Origin: Flavobacteriales bacterium UBA4422
GTDB lineage: Bacteria; Bacteroidota; Bacteroidia; Flavobacteriales_G; Salibacteraceae
Reading direction: 5' to 3'
Assembly: GCA_002389645.1 (NCBI GenBank)
Contig: DGQE01000036.1
Coordinates: forward strand, 1-64,000
DNA length: 64,000 nt
Shown: piece by piece, positions 25,871 to 34,335 of the stretch
Position numbering within the stretch: the stretch's first letter is position 1
How the letters are laid out: each line of letters opens with the position of its first letter
Position numbers and translations under genes: made by a program
The notes under the pieces: generated by a model
Seen by the model: the letters and a program-made list of their open reading frames with translations, nothing else
The model's database searches: none
Told to the model about the DNA's origin: nothing

Positions 25871-25898
25871 CAAAGTTAGACGTTCAAGCGTTGATCAA
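25871..25898 (-). promoter_or_regulatory. Promoter of the MORN protein gene, inside the miaA 3' end
   Basis: On the minus strand TTG (25898-25896), 17 bp, then TAACTTTG (25878-25871), an exact -7 box; the gene starts about 22 nt later. Most of the element lies inside the last codons of miaA. Confidence 0.55.
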
Positions 25899-26778
25899 GA
25901 TGCCTTTTAATCGGATCAAATTCATTTGAAAGGAATGACGCGTAATCACTTTGCTTTTTAAACCATGTGTTTTGGCGCTTTGCGTAGTTTCTAGTGTGTT
26001 GTTTTATTTTATCTACAGCCTCTGCTATGCTTCTTTTTCCCTCCAGAAAATCAAATATTTCTTGGTAACCAACAGTTTTGAGGGCGTTCTGATCTTTTAG
26101 AGAGACAAGTGAATTCACCTCTTCCAATAACCCTTCTTCTAGCATGGCATCTACTCGCTTATTTATGCGCTGATATAAAAGTTCACGAGGAGGATTAATT
26201 ACAACTTTATGAATATCGAAAGGTCTTTTCTGTTTTTGCTTGGTTCTTAGCTTAGAAAACGGCTTTCCTGACATTTCGATAGCCTCCAAAGCTCGCTGAA
26301 CTCGCTGTCTGTTGTGCAAGTCAACTTCATTGTAGTATTCAGGATCCACTTTTTTTAAGAGCGTTTGGAGGTGTTCTATTCCATGCTTATCGAATAGAGT
26401 GTTAAATCTTTCTCTGACTTCGGCAGAAGTAGAAGGGAGGTCATCAAAACCTTCTATGATAGCATTGATGTACATTCCCGAACCACTTACTAAGATGCAC
26501 GTATCTTTCGTCTTGAAGTAGCTTTCAAGAAAACTCATTCCTTCTTTTTCAAATAGTCCAGCATTGTAGTTTTCACTGGGTTCTAAAATGTCAATGAAGT
26601 GATGAGGGATTTTCGCGAGTTGTTCTGAAGTAGGTTTTGCAGTGCCAATATCCATCTGGCGATAGAATTGTCTTGCATCAGCGCTTAATATCTCAGCATT
26701 GTAAGCTGCTGCTAGCTTTATGGATAAATCAGTTTTACCCGATGCGGTCGGGCCTGCAATGACAATAAGGTTGGGCAT
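25876..26778 (-). CDS. miaA: tRNA dimethylallyltransferase
   Basis: MiaA transfers a dimethylallyl group to N6 of A37 in tRNAs that read UNN codons. The 300-residue protein shows P-loop GPTASGKTDLS (8-18), the DARQFYRQMDIGTAKP substrate block, the SGSGMYINAI motif and the HNRQRVQRALEA helix, all typical. Last gene of the compact minus-strand operon that begins at dapD. It starts 3 bp after the pRiA4b-like gene. Together with cca upstream it makes the distal half of the operon devoted to tRNA. Confidence 0.97.
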   Translation of the reverse strand: MPNLIVIAGPTASGKTDLSIKLAAAYNAEILSADARQFYRQMDIGTAKPTSEQLAKIPHHFIDILEPSENYNAGLFEKEGMSFLESYFKTKDTCILVSGSGMYINAIIEGFDDLPSTSAEVRERFNTLFDKHGIEHLQTLLKKVDPEYYNEVDLHNRQRVQRALEAIEMSGKPFSKLRTKQKQKRPFDIHKVVINPPRELLYQRINKRVDAMLEEGLLEEVNSLVSLKDQNALKTVGYQEIFDFLEGKRSIAEAVDKIKQHTRNYAKRQNTWFKKQSDYASFLSNEFDPIKRHLDQRLNV

Positions 26779-26780
26779 AA

Positions 26781-27329
26781 TTAATGATCACGCTCGTCAG
26801 CAAAGTCATCAAAGCCAAGGATGTCGAACATTTCGCCAATTTCATCCTCGTCATCGTCATTTTCCTCTTTTAACTCATCCTCAATTTTAAAACTGATTTC
26901 AGGAGATTTAGAGTTTTGATCCGGGGCTTCACCAAACGACTGAGAGATTCTCGGAAGAATTACTGTGTCTTCCATTTCTTTCATCTCAACAACATCAATG
27001 TAAAAGCACCACATTAAAAAGAAGTCAAATACATATATGAGCTTTTGTCCTGATTCGAAAATCACATCTTTCAATAAGTTATCGTGCATGAGTAGAATAG
27101 GCTCGTCCTTTTCATTTTTTTCACCCATATCCATCATGGTGAATTCTTGCCCTTTTTCCCATTCTTCATTGCTCACGTAAAACGATGCCATTTGAGAATT
27201 GTCAAATGCAAAAGCTTCTTGAATTAGATTGTGAAGCTCAGCAAAATTTGCACTGCACGGCATTTCCAAATCTCGGAAGATGACTTCATCGTGGTCTACC
27301 ATTACACGCATGCGAATTACTCTATTCAT
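26781..27329 (-). CDS. Plasmid pRiA4b ORF-3-like protein
   Basis: 182 residues from the ATG at 27329, one base after the cca stop. An upstream GTG in the same frame (27350) would overlap cca by 20 bp and is less likely. The domain matches the pRiA4b ORF-3 / IS1096 TnpR-like family: IRMRVMVDHDE, LHNLIQEAFAFDNSQMASFY, and the core strand LIYVFDFFLMWCFYIDV in place of the usual YDFGDxW. The C-terminal tail is very acidic. Despite the mobile-element family name these are stable chromosomal genes; biochemical function unknown. Confidence 0.8.
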   Translation of the reverse strand: MNRVIRMRVMVDHDEVIFRDLEMPCSANFAELHNLIQEAFAFDNSQMASFYVSNEEWEKGQEFTMMDMGEKNEKDEPILLMHDNLLKDVIFESGQKLIYVFDFFLMWCFYIDVVEMKEMEDTVILPRISQSFGEAPDQNSKSPEISFKIEDELKEENDDDEDEIGEMFDILGFDDFADERDH

Positions 27330-27330
27330 A

Positions 27331-28758
27331 TCAAATATTATTGGGTTCACGAAGACCTAGCTCTTGAGCTTTTTGCATCATTAAACCTTTAGCTGCTTCG
27401 TATTCGTTTTTTATCTCTCCTTCAAGAATCGCTTCTCGAATAGCAGTTTTTATTATACCAACCTCTCTTCCAGGCTTTAAACCGAAGGTATTCATTATCT
27501 CCTCTCCCCCGATAGGTGGTTGCCAATTCTTTATTTTATCGCTTTCCTCAACCTCTTTACACTTCAGTCTTACGCGCTGAAAGTTTCCTAAAAACTTCTT
27601 GACCTTCACTTCATTCTTGGAGGTGATATCTGATTCGCATAAGATCATCAGGCTATCTAGATCCTCACCAGCATCGAAGAGAAGTCTTCTGATTCCAGAA
27701 TCGGATACTTCCTTTTTACTTAGTGATATAGGGCGTAAATGAAGTCGAACCAGTTTTTGAACGAATTTCATTTTTTGATCCATAGGCAATTTCAAGCCGC
27801 GGAAAATTCCAGGAGTCAATTTTGCACCTAAATCTTCGTGGCCATGAAAGGTCCAACCACTTTTTTTATCGAATTGTTTGGTGTCAGGTTTAGCAATATC
27901 ATGAAGTATAGCTGCCCATCGCAGCCATAGGTCATTACTTCTGTCAGCTACATTATCTAGCACCTTTAGCGTGTGGTAGAAATTATCCTTGTGTCCAATG
28001 CCTTTGCGAACTTCTACTCCTTGAAGTTGAGTGAATTTTGGGAAGATCAGTTCTAAAATACCAGTCGTATTAAGTAGCTTGAACCCTACGCTTGGCTTAT
28101 CTGATAGAATAATTTTGTTGAGTTCGTCCGTAATACGCTCTTGAGAGACAATCTTTATGCGGTCTTTTTGACTTTTAATTGCTTCAAATGATCGATCTTC
28201 AATTCTGAATCCAAGTTGACTTGCAAAGCGAATGGCGCGCATCATGCGCAATGGGTCATCTGAATAGGTTATGGCAGGTTCTAATGGCGTAACAAGCAGT
28301 TTTTCGGTGATATGTTGGATACCACCGAAAGGATCTATCACCTCACCAAATGCCTTTTCATCTAAACTTATTGATAGAGCATTTATGGTAAAGTCTCTTC
28401 GCTCTCTATCTTCTTCAAGCGTGCCGTCTTCAACAATGGGTTTTCTAGAATCTCTCTTATAGGATTCTTTCCGGGCACCGACCAATTCGTATTCGATATC
28501 ATTATGTCGAAACATTGCGGTCCCAAAATTCTTAAAGTAGTTGACTTTTGTTCCTTGCAATCGTTCCGACAAAAAGTGCGCAAAGTCAATTCCACTTCCG
28601 TCAACAACGATATCAATATCCTTGCTCTCTCGATCTAGAATCAAGTCGCGCACGTAGCCACCAACAATAAATGCTGAAACACCATAATCCGAGGCCGCTT
28701 TAGAAATGGTTCGGAAAAGTGGAGTGTCAATATGATGTCTTATTTCTTCAGGCTTCAT
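27331..28758 (-). CDS. cca: CCA tRNA nucleotidyltransferase with HD domain
   Basis: 475 residues. N-terminal nucleotidyltransferase head with GGYVRDLIL and the catalytic KDIDIVV (Asp-x-Asp), the neck region RRDFTINALS, an RMMRAIRFASQLGF block, and a C-terminal HD phosphohydrolase domain (HDIAKPDTK, about 290-298). The class II enzyme could be a CCA-adding or poly(A) polymerase; CCA addition fits because tRNA-Pro in this window lacks encoded CCA. Abuts the preceding hypothetical gene. Confidence 0.94.
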   Translation of the reverse strand: MKPEEIRHHIDTPLFRTISKAASDYGVSAFIVGGYVRDLILDRESKDIDIVVDGSGIDFAHFLSERLQGTKVNYFKNFGTAMFRHNDIEYELVGARKESYKRDSRKPIVEDGTLEEDRERRDFTINALSISLDEKAFGEVIDPFGGIQHITEKLLVTPLEPAITYSDDPLRMMRAIRFASQLGFRIEDRSFEAIKSQKDRIKIVSQERITDELNKIILSDKPSVGFKLLNTTGILELIFPKFTQLQGVEVRKGIGHKDNFYHTLKVLDNVADRSNDLWLRWAAILHDIAKPDTKQFDKKSGWTFHGHEDLGAKLTPGIFRGLKLPMDQKMKFVQKLVRLHLRPISLSKKEVSDSGIRRLLFDAGEDLDSLMILCESDITSKNEVKVKKFLGNFQRVRLKCKEVEESDKIKNWQPPIGGEEIMNTFGLKPGREVGIIKTAIREAILEGEIKNEYEAAKGLMMQKAQELGLREPNNI

Positions 28759-29220
28759 TTAGGTCTTTATGAGCTTAAAAGTCCCATCACTGAAGAATAC
28801 CATCTTGGGTATTTGACCTTTAAATAGGGCAGAGCAGGGGCTTTCAAATTCGGGCGGCAAAGGTACGACCTTATTCTTGTCTAAATCTACTTGGTGGCCT
28901 CCTTTGTTTTGCATGCCGCAAATCCAAATGGGATGGCGCAACCGCATACTCAAATCGCCTAGTGTTGATTCAAAATCGAAAGATAATGTGGTGTATTTAT
29001 CCGTTTGCGACTCAAAAGAAAATAGTCCTTTACCATCTGTAGCATAAATCATTTGAGCTGCTGCGTCTGATATTTCACTCACTAATTTATCAGTCATGTA
29101 ATCTGCTCCGCAAACCCAAACTCCTTTATCATTAACCGCTGTTGAGGCGATAATGAAATTTTCAGAGTACAATATGCCTCCCGATCTTAGGTGATCAATG
29201 AGTTCCTTAGAAATTGCCAT
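28759..29220 (-). CDS. Conserved-looking hypothetical protein in the dapD-miaA operon
   Basis: 153 residues, no signal peptide and no membrane helix. I do not recognise the family. Visible traits: a short N-terminal helix (ISKELIDHLRSG), alternating strands with GVWVCGADYM and HPIWICGMQNK, and a Lys-rich end. Its stop and start abut cca and the glycosyltransferase gene with no spare base, so it is cotranscribed and probably coupled. Function cannot be assigned. Confidence 0.75.
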   Translation of the reverse strand: MAISKELIDHLRSGGILYSENFIIASTAVNDKGVWVCGADYMTDKLVSEISDAAAQMIYATDGKGLFSFESQTDKYTTLSFDFESTLGDLSMRLRHPIWICGMQNKGGHQVDLDKNKVVPLPPEFESPCSALFKGQIPKMVFFSDGTFKLIKT

Positions 29221-30207
29221 TTAGAATTCGAATTGAGATTGACTTATGGTCGTAGCGCATTTAAAATGTCCCTTAGGGCAAGCTTTATGTCCGTGTAAAC
29301 CACATGGCCTGCAATCAAGGTCTTCATTGGTTTCAATAACGCGAGCATCGTCAGATAGCGGACCAAAACCGAATGCGGGAATAGTACTGCAGTAGATTAC
29401 AGTTGTTGGTGCATTCGTAGAGGAGCACAGGTGCATAGGTGCTGAGTCATTCGCGTAGTTCATCTTAGCGTCCTTCAATAACGCAGCCGACTGTAATAAT
29501 GAAAGTGATCCTGACAAGTTCTTAATATTCGGATGCGTGCTTTTTGACTTAATCTCCTCGCATTGAAGTTTGTCAGAAGGTGCGCCCAACAGGAGGACAT
29601 GTTCAGAGTGAGGCATGCTGTCAATCAACTCTATCCATTGTTCAGATCGCCACTGCTTAGTGAACCAAACTGATGTTGGTGCAAAGCATCTATACGTTTC
29701 TTCTTTATAGCTTTTTACTTTTTCGAAGTCAGAGGGCTGAGGGTAAAGCTTGGGTTTGGCTGGCGTGTTATTGCCCACCAGTTTTTCAATTAACGAATGG
29801 TTTCTATTGATTTCATGCTGACCATCAAAATTGTGTTCAAATGATTCGGAGAACAAAAAATGTAGCGGATTCTTCTTGAATCCAACGGTCATAGATGCGC
29901 TGGATAAGGCGCAAACGACTCCTGAACTAGTAAATCGATGTGGATTGACAATCAAATCATATCGTTCCGACCGAACATTCTTTATGATCCTCAACAGATT
30001 CTTGTATTTGCCACCTTTCTTGTCCCAAATCATCACACGGCCTAAGAATGGATGTCCTTCAAAAATTGAATCAGAACCTTTTCGAACCAAGATGTCAATT
30101 TTGGCATCAGGATATGACGCATGCAAGGTCTCTAAAAGGCTTGTCGAAAGGATAACATCCCCGATAAAGGATGTTTGAATGACCAATATTTTGTTGATAG
30201 CTATCAA
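29221..30207 (-). CDS. Glycosyltransferase family 9 (heptosyltransferase-like)
   Basis: 328 residues with the GT9 GT-B fold: QTSFIGDVILSTSLLE at the N-terminus, central CFAPTSVWFTKQW with the nucleotide-sugar loop, a NDSAPMHLCSST donor-binding motif, and a Cys-rich C-terminus (CRPCGLHGHKACPKGHFKC) common in ADP-heptose:LPS transferases. Probably adds a sugar to the lipopolysaccharide core; the exact sugar is unknown. The start is TTG, with its TTGA overlapping the dapD stop by 4 bp, so translation is coupled to dapD. Confidence 0.9.
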   Translation of the reverse strand: MIAINKILVIQTSFIGDVILSTSLLETLHASYPDAKIDILVRKGSDSIFEGHPFLGRVMIWDKKGGKYKNLLRIIKNVRSERYDLIVNPHRFTSSGVVCALSSASMTVGFKKNPLHFLFSESFEHNFDGQHEINRNHSLIEKLVGNNTPAKPKLYPQPSDFEKVKSYKEETYRCFAPTSVWFTKQWRSEQWIELIDSMPHSEHVLLLGAPSDKLQCEEIKSKSTHPNIKNLSGSLSLLQSAALLKDAKMNYANDSAPMHLCSSTNAPTTVIYCSTIPAFGFGPLSDDARVIETNEDLDCRPCGLHGHKACPKGHFKCATTISQSQFEF

Positions 30208-31031
30208 ATGGCTACTTGAAAATCGCGCAAAACATCGTTCAAAGAAGTTTTCTTATCGGTACTTTCTTTTCTCTTACCTATGATCAAAGCACAAGGCACA
30301 TTGAAGTCTCCAGCTGGAAACTTTTTGATGTAGCTTCCTGGTATTACAACTGATCGAGCGGGAATAACTCCTTTTGTTTCAATAGGCTCATCTCCAGTAA
30401 CATCAATAATTTTGGTAGACATGGTCAATACAACATTGGCACCAAGCACGGCTTCTTGTTCTACACGAACTCCTTCTACCACAATGCATCGAGATCCAAT
30501 GAAGCAATTATCTTCAATAATAACGGGTGCAGCTTGAACGGGTTCTAACACACCACCAATACCAACGCCTCCGCTTAAGTGAACATTTTTACCTATTTGT
30601 GCGCAGCTTCCTACAGTTGCCCAAGTGTCAACCATGGTTCCTTCATCAACATAAGCTCCTATATTGACATATGATGGCATCATTACAACTCCTCGAGAAA
30701 TGTATGCTCCATAGCGAGCAACAGCATGAGGAACAACGCGTATGCCTTTTTCCTCATACCCAGATTTTAGGGCCATTTTATCGTAGAATTCAAAAGGACC
30801 AACTTCCATAACTTCCATTTTTCTTGTCGGGAAGTATAGGATAACGGCCTTTTTTACCCAATCGTTTACTTGCCAACCCCTGTTCGATGGCTCTGCAGTT
30901 CTGAGTCTTCCGTTGTCAATTTCTTCAATAACTGCACTGATGGCATCAATTGTTTCTTGCGTTTTTAGCAATGAACGATCTTCCCATGCAGCCGTTATTA
31001 TTTGTTCCGCTTGTGTTCGATTAAAAGCCAT
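30204..31031 (-). CDS. dapD: 2,3,4,5-tetrahydropyridine-2,6-dicarboxylate N-succinyltransferase
   Basis: DapD succinylates tetrahydrodipicolinate in lysine and meso-diaminopimelate synthesis. 275 residues from the ATG at 31031 (MAFNRTQAEQ), the usual family length. A GTG at 31052 would lie at the -7 box itself and is rejected. The C-terminal half is a left-handed beta-helix of hexapeptide repeats (for example YVNIGAYVDEGTMVDTWATV and VHLSGGVGIGG). First gene of the six-gene minus-strand operon, divergent from ruvX. Confidence 0.95.
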   Translation of the reverse strand: MAFNRTQAEQIITAAWEDRSLLKTQETIDAISAVIEEIDNGRLRTAEPSNRGWQVNDWVKKAVILYFPTRKMEVMEVGPFEFYDKMALKSGYEEKGIRVVPHAVARYGAYISRGVVMMPSYVNIGAYVDEGTMVDTWATVGSCAQIGKNVHLSGGVGIGGVLEPVQAAPVIIEDNCFIGSRCIVVEGVRVEQEAVLGANVVLTMSTKIIDVTGDEPIETKGVIPARSVVIPGSYIKKFPAGDFNVPCALIIGKRKESTDKKTSLNDVLRDFQVAI

Positions 31032-31054
31032 AAAATCATTTAAATGTTCCACGG

Positions 31055-31062
31055 CAAAAGTA
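31055..31062 (-). promoter_or_regulatory. dapD promoter -7 box
   Basis: The minus strand reads TACTTTTG, an exact TAnnTTTG, about 23 nt upstream of the dapD ATG. It should drive the dapD-miaA operon, back to back with the ruvX box at 31100. Confidence 0.5.
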
Positions 31063-31099
31063 AGCTTTGAACATGAGCGTAAAATGCATGTTCAAACTG

Positions 31100-31107
31100 T
31101 ACTTTCG
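31100..31107 (+). promoter_or_regulatory. ruvX -7-like box (TTCG variant)
   Basis: TACTTTCG lies 4 nt before the ruvX ATG at 31112. An mRNA begun there would start at or next to the ATG. Confidence 0.4.
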
Positions 31108-31111
31108 TGCG

Positions 31112-31519
31112 ATGGGAAGGATCTTGGCTTTGGATTATGGACAAAAACGTTGTGGAATCGCAATTTCTGATCCTCTAAAAATGATAGCTAATGGTTTGGA
31201 AACAGCTCAAACCCATCTCTTGATTGAAAAGCTCAAGGGAATTAAGAAGGAATATACGTTTGAAAAAATGGTGATTGGATTACCCATGAGACTCTCGGGA
31301 GAAATGTCAGCGATTGAGCTGAAGATTATTCCAATGATTGAGAAGATCAAGAAGGAATTTCCCGATGTGGAAATTGTGAGGTTTGATGAACGATTCACAA
31401 GTAAAATGGCGCTGGATAGCATGATTGCGGCTGGAGCAAAGAAAAAACAACGCGCTGAAAAAGGAAACATAGATAAAGTGAGCGCAACCTTACTTTTGCA
31501 AGAATATTTGAATTTGTAA
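31112..31519 (+). CDS. ruvX: Putative Holliday junction resolvase / pre-16S rRNA nuclease
   Basis: 135 residues from the ATG at 31112 (MGRILALDYG), which matches the family's first strand exactly; an upstream TTG at 31067 adds 15 unrelated residues. RNase H-like YqgF/RuvX fold with Asp in LALDYGQKRCGIAISD, the GLPM loop, ERFTS block and the closing DKVSATLLLQEYL. In E. coli the orthologue (YqgF) processes the 16S rRNA 5' end; resolvase activity is older inference. Def follows after 5 bp. Confidence 0.95.
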   Translation: MGRILALDYGQKRCGIAISDPLKMIANGLETAQTHLLIEKLKGIKKEYTFEKMVIGLPMRLSGEMSAIELKIIPMIEKIKKEFPDVEIVRFDERFTSKMALDSMIAAGAKKKQRAEKGNIDKVSATLLLQEYLNL

Positions 31520-31524
31520 CACGT

Positions 31525-32106
31525 ATGATTTTACCAATTGTAGCATATGGCGATCCTGTTCTGAAAAGAGAGGGTGATGAGATTGAAGAAAACTATCCTG
31601 ACTTGAAACAGCTGATCGATAATATGTTCGAAACAATGGAGAATGCTCAAGGCGTAGGATTGGCTGCTCCTCAAATTGGCTTGAGTATTCGGTTGTTTAT
31701 TGTAGATACTTCGCCTTTTGTGGATGAAGAGGAAACTGATAAAGAAGTGCTGAAACTTAAAGATTTCAGAAAGGTATTCATCAACCCAATCATCATTGAA
31801 GAAGAAGGTGAAAAATGGAACTTCAACGAAGGTTGCTTGAGTATTCCTGGGATAAGGGAAGATGTTTCTCGCCAGCCGAGTATTACCATCGAGTACTATG
31901 ACGAGAACTTTGAGTTGAAAGAAGAACAATACGATGGATTGATTGCACGAGTGATTCAGCACGAGTATGATCATGTGGATGGAGTGCTATTTACTGACCG
32001 CCTCAATCCTATTAGAAAGCAATTTCTTCGAAAAAGATTAGACAATATTTCGAAGGGAGTAGTTGATATTGATTATAAAATGAAATTTCCAAAAGCTAGA
32101 AGATGA
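31525..32106 (+). CDS. def: Peptide deformylase
   Basis: Removes the formyl group from nascent N-terminal Met. 193 residues with all three family motifs: GVGLAAPQIG (43-52), EGCLSIPG (102-109, metal ligand Cys104) and the zinc/iron site HEYDH (146-150, with catalytic Glu147). An acidic insert (DEEETDKEVLKLKD) between the first two motifs is common in Bacteroidota. Overlaps the next gene by 4 bp. Confidence 0.97.
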   Translation: MILPIVAYGDPVLKREGDEIEENYPDLKQLIDNMFETMENAQGVGLAAPQIGLSIRLFIVDTSPFVDEEETDKEVLKLKDFRKVFINPIIIEEEGEKWNFNEGCLSIPGIREDVSRQPSITIEYYDENFELKEEQYDGLIARVIQHEYDHVDGVLFTDRLNPIRKQFLRKRLDNISKGVVDIDYKMKFPKARR

Positions 32107-32687
32107 GAAGAGTATTAATGTTGAGCATTATTGTAATTGCATTATCCGCCTGCGGAGAAAAAGAGGCATCAAATTCCTCCAATGAAGATGATGTCACCAA
32201 TAAAGTAGAGCAGACAAATGATGAGCGTCAGGCTGAAATTGCATCAATGGAAAAAGAAATTTCTGGTGCTGTGAAGACTGAGCGTACTGCGGTTCTAGAT
32301 GCTAAAGCTGATCGATTGCTTAAGCGCTACAGAGACTACGTTGGAATCAACCCTAGAGATTCAATGACCTCAGAATACCTTTTTAGAGCTGCAGACTTGA
32401 GTGTAGGAATGGGGCAATACGATGCGGCTATTGCTTACATTGATTGGCTTCATAAAGACTTTCCGAAATTCAGAAAATCTGTTGAAATGTATTTGTTCAA
32501 AGGATTTATTTATGAGACTTACTTGAATGATCATGCTAAAGCTGTTTCGTCATACACTAAATTGATCGAGAAATATCCAAATCATCGTTTAGCATCTGAT
32601 GCGCGCGCATCAATTGATAATCTCACGATGACTGAAGAAGAGCTCATCGAGAAGTTCAAGAAAATGAACGCGGACAAAGAGATTTAA
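32103..32687 (+). CDS. TPR-like lipoprotein
   Basis: 194 residues. Signal with lipobox LSAC (Cys at about residue 17) followed by an acidic-polar linker, then helical pairs that look like two or three TPR units (YLFRAADLSVGMGQYDAAIAY..., KAVSSYTKLIEKYPNHRLASDA), similar to BamD/YbgF-type repeats. Possibly an envelope assembly factor; no more specific call is justified. Coupled to def by a 4-bp overlap. The stop abuts the end of the convergent cdaA gene. Confidence 0.8.
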   Translation: MRRVLMLSIIVIALSACGEKEASNSSNEDDVTNKVEQTNDERQAEIASMEKEISGAVKTERTAVLDAKADRLLKRYRDYVGINPRDSMTSEYLFRAADLSVGMGQYDAAIAYIDWLHKDFPKFRKSVEMYLFKGFIYETYLNDHAKAVSSYTKLIEKYPNHRLASDARASIDNLTMTEEELIEKFKKMNADKEI

Positions 32688-33488
32688 TTAGCTAGAAAGT
32701 AGTTCGTGCAAACGATCTCTAAACACAGTTTTATCGGTTAAAGTGTTGTAGATTCCTGAGTTTACGATTCCTACATCTCCAGTTTCTTCGCTGACAAGAA
32801 TCGCTATAACATCTAATTCTTCGGTCACTCCGATAGCCGCTTTGTGCCTCATTCCGTATGATGACGGCAAGTTGGTTTTTTGAGTCAACGGAAGCATGCA
32901 GCTGGCAGCTAATATTTTATTTCTTCGAATGATTACAGCTCCATCATGCAAAGGGCTGTTTTTATAGAAAATGCTCTCTAGTAGGGCTGCATGTAGGTCG
33001 GCATTTACTTTTCTTCCACTTTCAATAATGGTGTGCAAATCGGCTTGACGCTCTATAACAATTAGAGCCCCAGTTTTGGAAGCAGCAAGGTTATAGACAG
33101 CTTCAGAAAGCGCATGAAGATTCGTTGATATTTTGATGTCTGATTTACCTAGATAACTCCATAATCCTCCGCGATCGCCAATGTTTCTAAAAAATCCTGA
33201 ATTGCCAATAGCCAAAAGAAACCGTCTGATTTCTTGCTGAAATACTATGATGAGCGCAATCACCCCAACATTAATAAACTGCCTGAATATCTGACCCATC
33301 AGCTCCATTTCTAGCGCTGTAACCGTAAGCCAAAGGATGTAGATGCTTAACACACCAAAGAAGATGCGGATAGCAATGGTACCTTTTACCAATTGGTAAA
33401 TCTTAAACAAGATAAAAGACACCAAAAGAATGTCTATCAAGTCTAAAAACCCAAAGGGCAGAAATCCGAAAATATCAATACTTCCCAC
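32688..33488 (-). CDS. cdaA: Diadenylate cyclase (CdaA/DacA type)
   Basis: Makes the second messenger c-di-AMP from two ATP. 266 residues: three N-terminal membrane helices (about 10-90), then the DAC domain with LHDGAVII (the DGA motif) and RHKAAIG, where RHR is usual; the Lys is conservative. The start is GTG, only 5 nt after a near-consensus -7 box (TAATATTG). The usual cdaA partners (ybbR-like regulator, folP) are not adjacent; the gene stands alone between convergent and divergent neighbours. Confidence 0.93.
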   Translation of the reverse strand: MGSIDIFGFLPFGFLDLIDILLVSFILFKIYQLVKGTIAIRIFFGVLSIYILWLTVTALEMELMGQIFRQFINVGVIALIIVFQQEIRRFLLAIGNSGFFRNIGDRGGLWSYLGKSDIKISTNLHALSEAVYNLAASKTGALIVIERQADLHTIIESGRKVNADLHAALLESIFYKNSPLHDGAVIIRRNKILAASCMLPLTQKTNLPSSYGMRHKAAIGVTEELDVIAILVSEETGDVGIVNSGIYNTLTDKTVFRDRLHELLSS

Positions 33489-33585
33489 TGCTGCAATATT
33501 AAGTCCAATTGATGGTTTATAAAGTCTAGAACTTTTTTCTCGGTTGTCTTGTTACCATTTATTAATAAAAGACACGCACATTAGC

Positions 33586-33615
33586 TTGGTCAAAGAATAC
33601 TGAATACTAATTTTG
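33586..33615 (+). promoter_or_regulatory. Peroxiredoxin gene promoter (TTG-N19-TAATTTTG)
   Basis: TTG at 33586-33588, 19 bp, TAATTTTG at 33608-33615: full match to the Bacteroidota vegetative promoter, 34 nt before the ATG. The A-rich stretch AACAATAAA just before the ATG fits SD-independent initiation. Confidence 0.75.
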
Positions 33616-33649
33616 CGGTCGAAAATTAAACGATAAAAAGAACAATAAA

Positions 33650-34279
33650 ATGGCAGTATTAGTTGGAAAGCAAGCCCCTGGTTTTACAGCAGCGGCAGTA
33701 GTTAATGGTGGAGAGATTGTTGAGGATTTTACACTTGAGCAGTACAAAGGAAAATATGTTATTCTGTTCTTCTATCCAAAGGATTTCACGTTCGTATGTC
33801 CTACTGAATTGCACGCATTTCAGTCAAGATTGAATGATTTCAAGGAAAGAGGTGTTGAGCTGGTAGCAGTTTCTACTGACACAGAGCAAAGCCACTGGGG
33901 TTGGTTGCAAATGGGCAAAGACCAAGGTGGCATTAAAGGCATTACCTATCCAGTTGTAGCTGATACAAACAAAACGATTTCTCACAATTACGATGTACTT
34001 GCCGGTGATTTCTTCTATGATGAAGAAGGAATGTTGCAAGCAGAAGGTGAATTGGTGGCATACAGAGGCTTATTCTTGATTGACAAAGAAGGAATGGTTC
34101 GTCATCAATTGGTTAACGATCTTCCATTGGGAAGAAACGTAGATGAAGCTATTCGTATTGTAGACGCTTTGCAGTTCAATGAAGAGAACGGTGAAGTTTG
34201 TCCTGCAAACTGGGTGAAAGGTTCAGATGGAATGAATGCAACACACGATGGTGTCGCTTCTTATTTGTCTAAGAACTAA
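33650..34279 (+). CDS. Typical 2-Cys peroxiredoxin (AhpC/Prx1 type)
   Basis: Reduces hydrogen peroxide and organic peroxides. 209 residues with the peroxidatic Cys50 in FVCPTELHAF and the resolving Cys184 in GEVCPANW. Between YDVL and YRGLF there is an insert of about 13 residues relative to enterobacterial AhpC, a feature I believe is common in Flavobacteriia. No ahpF is adjacent; trxB (36883) is the nearest possible electron donor gene. Monocistronic, with its own promoter and terminator. Confidence 0.95.
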   Translation: MAVLVGKQAPGFTAAAVVNGGEIVEDFTLEQYKGKYVILFFYPKDFTFVCPTELHAFQSRLNDFKERGVELVAVSTDTEQSHWGWLQMGKDQGGIKGITYPVVADTNKTISHNYDVLAGDFFYDEEGMLQAEGELVAYRGLFLIDKEGMVRHQLVNDLPLGRNVDEAIRIVDALQFNEENGEVCPANWVKGSDGMNATHDGVASYLSKN

Positions 34280-34298
34280 GAAGACCTTACAGTAAACG

Positions 34299-34335
34299 AA
34301 AAGCCTCTTCGCTCAATGCGGAGGGGCTTTTTTTA
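34299..34335 (+). terminator. Terminator between convergent peroxiredoxin and esterase genes
   Basis: GC-rich 10-bp stem (GCCTCTTCGC / GCGGAGGGGC, wobbles allowed), 5-nt loop, T-run on the plus strand and A-run on the other side, so it may act in both directions. Confidence 0.88.

Noticed and set aside
26781..27329. Mobile element (pRiA4b / IS1096-like name)
   Set aside because: The gene sits coupled inside a core operon with no inverted repeats or transposase.
31050..31052. GTG at 31052 as the dapD start
   Set aside because: It is 2 nt from the -7 box, so it would lie at or before the transcript start; the ATG at 31031 fits length and family.
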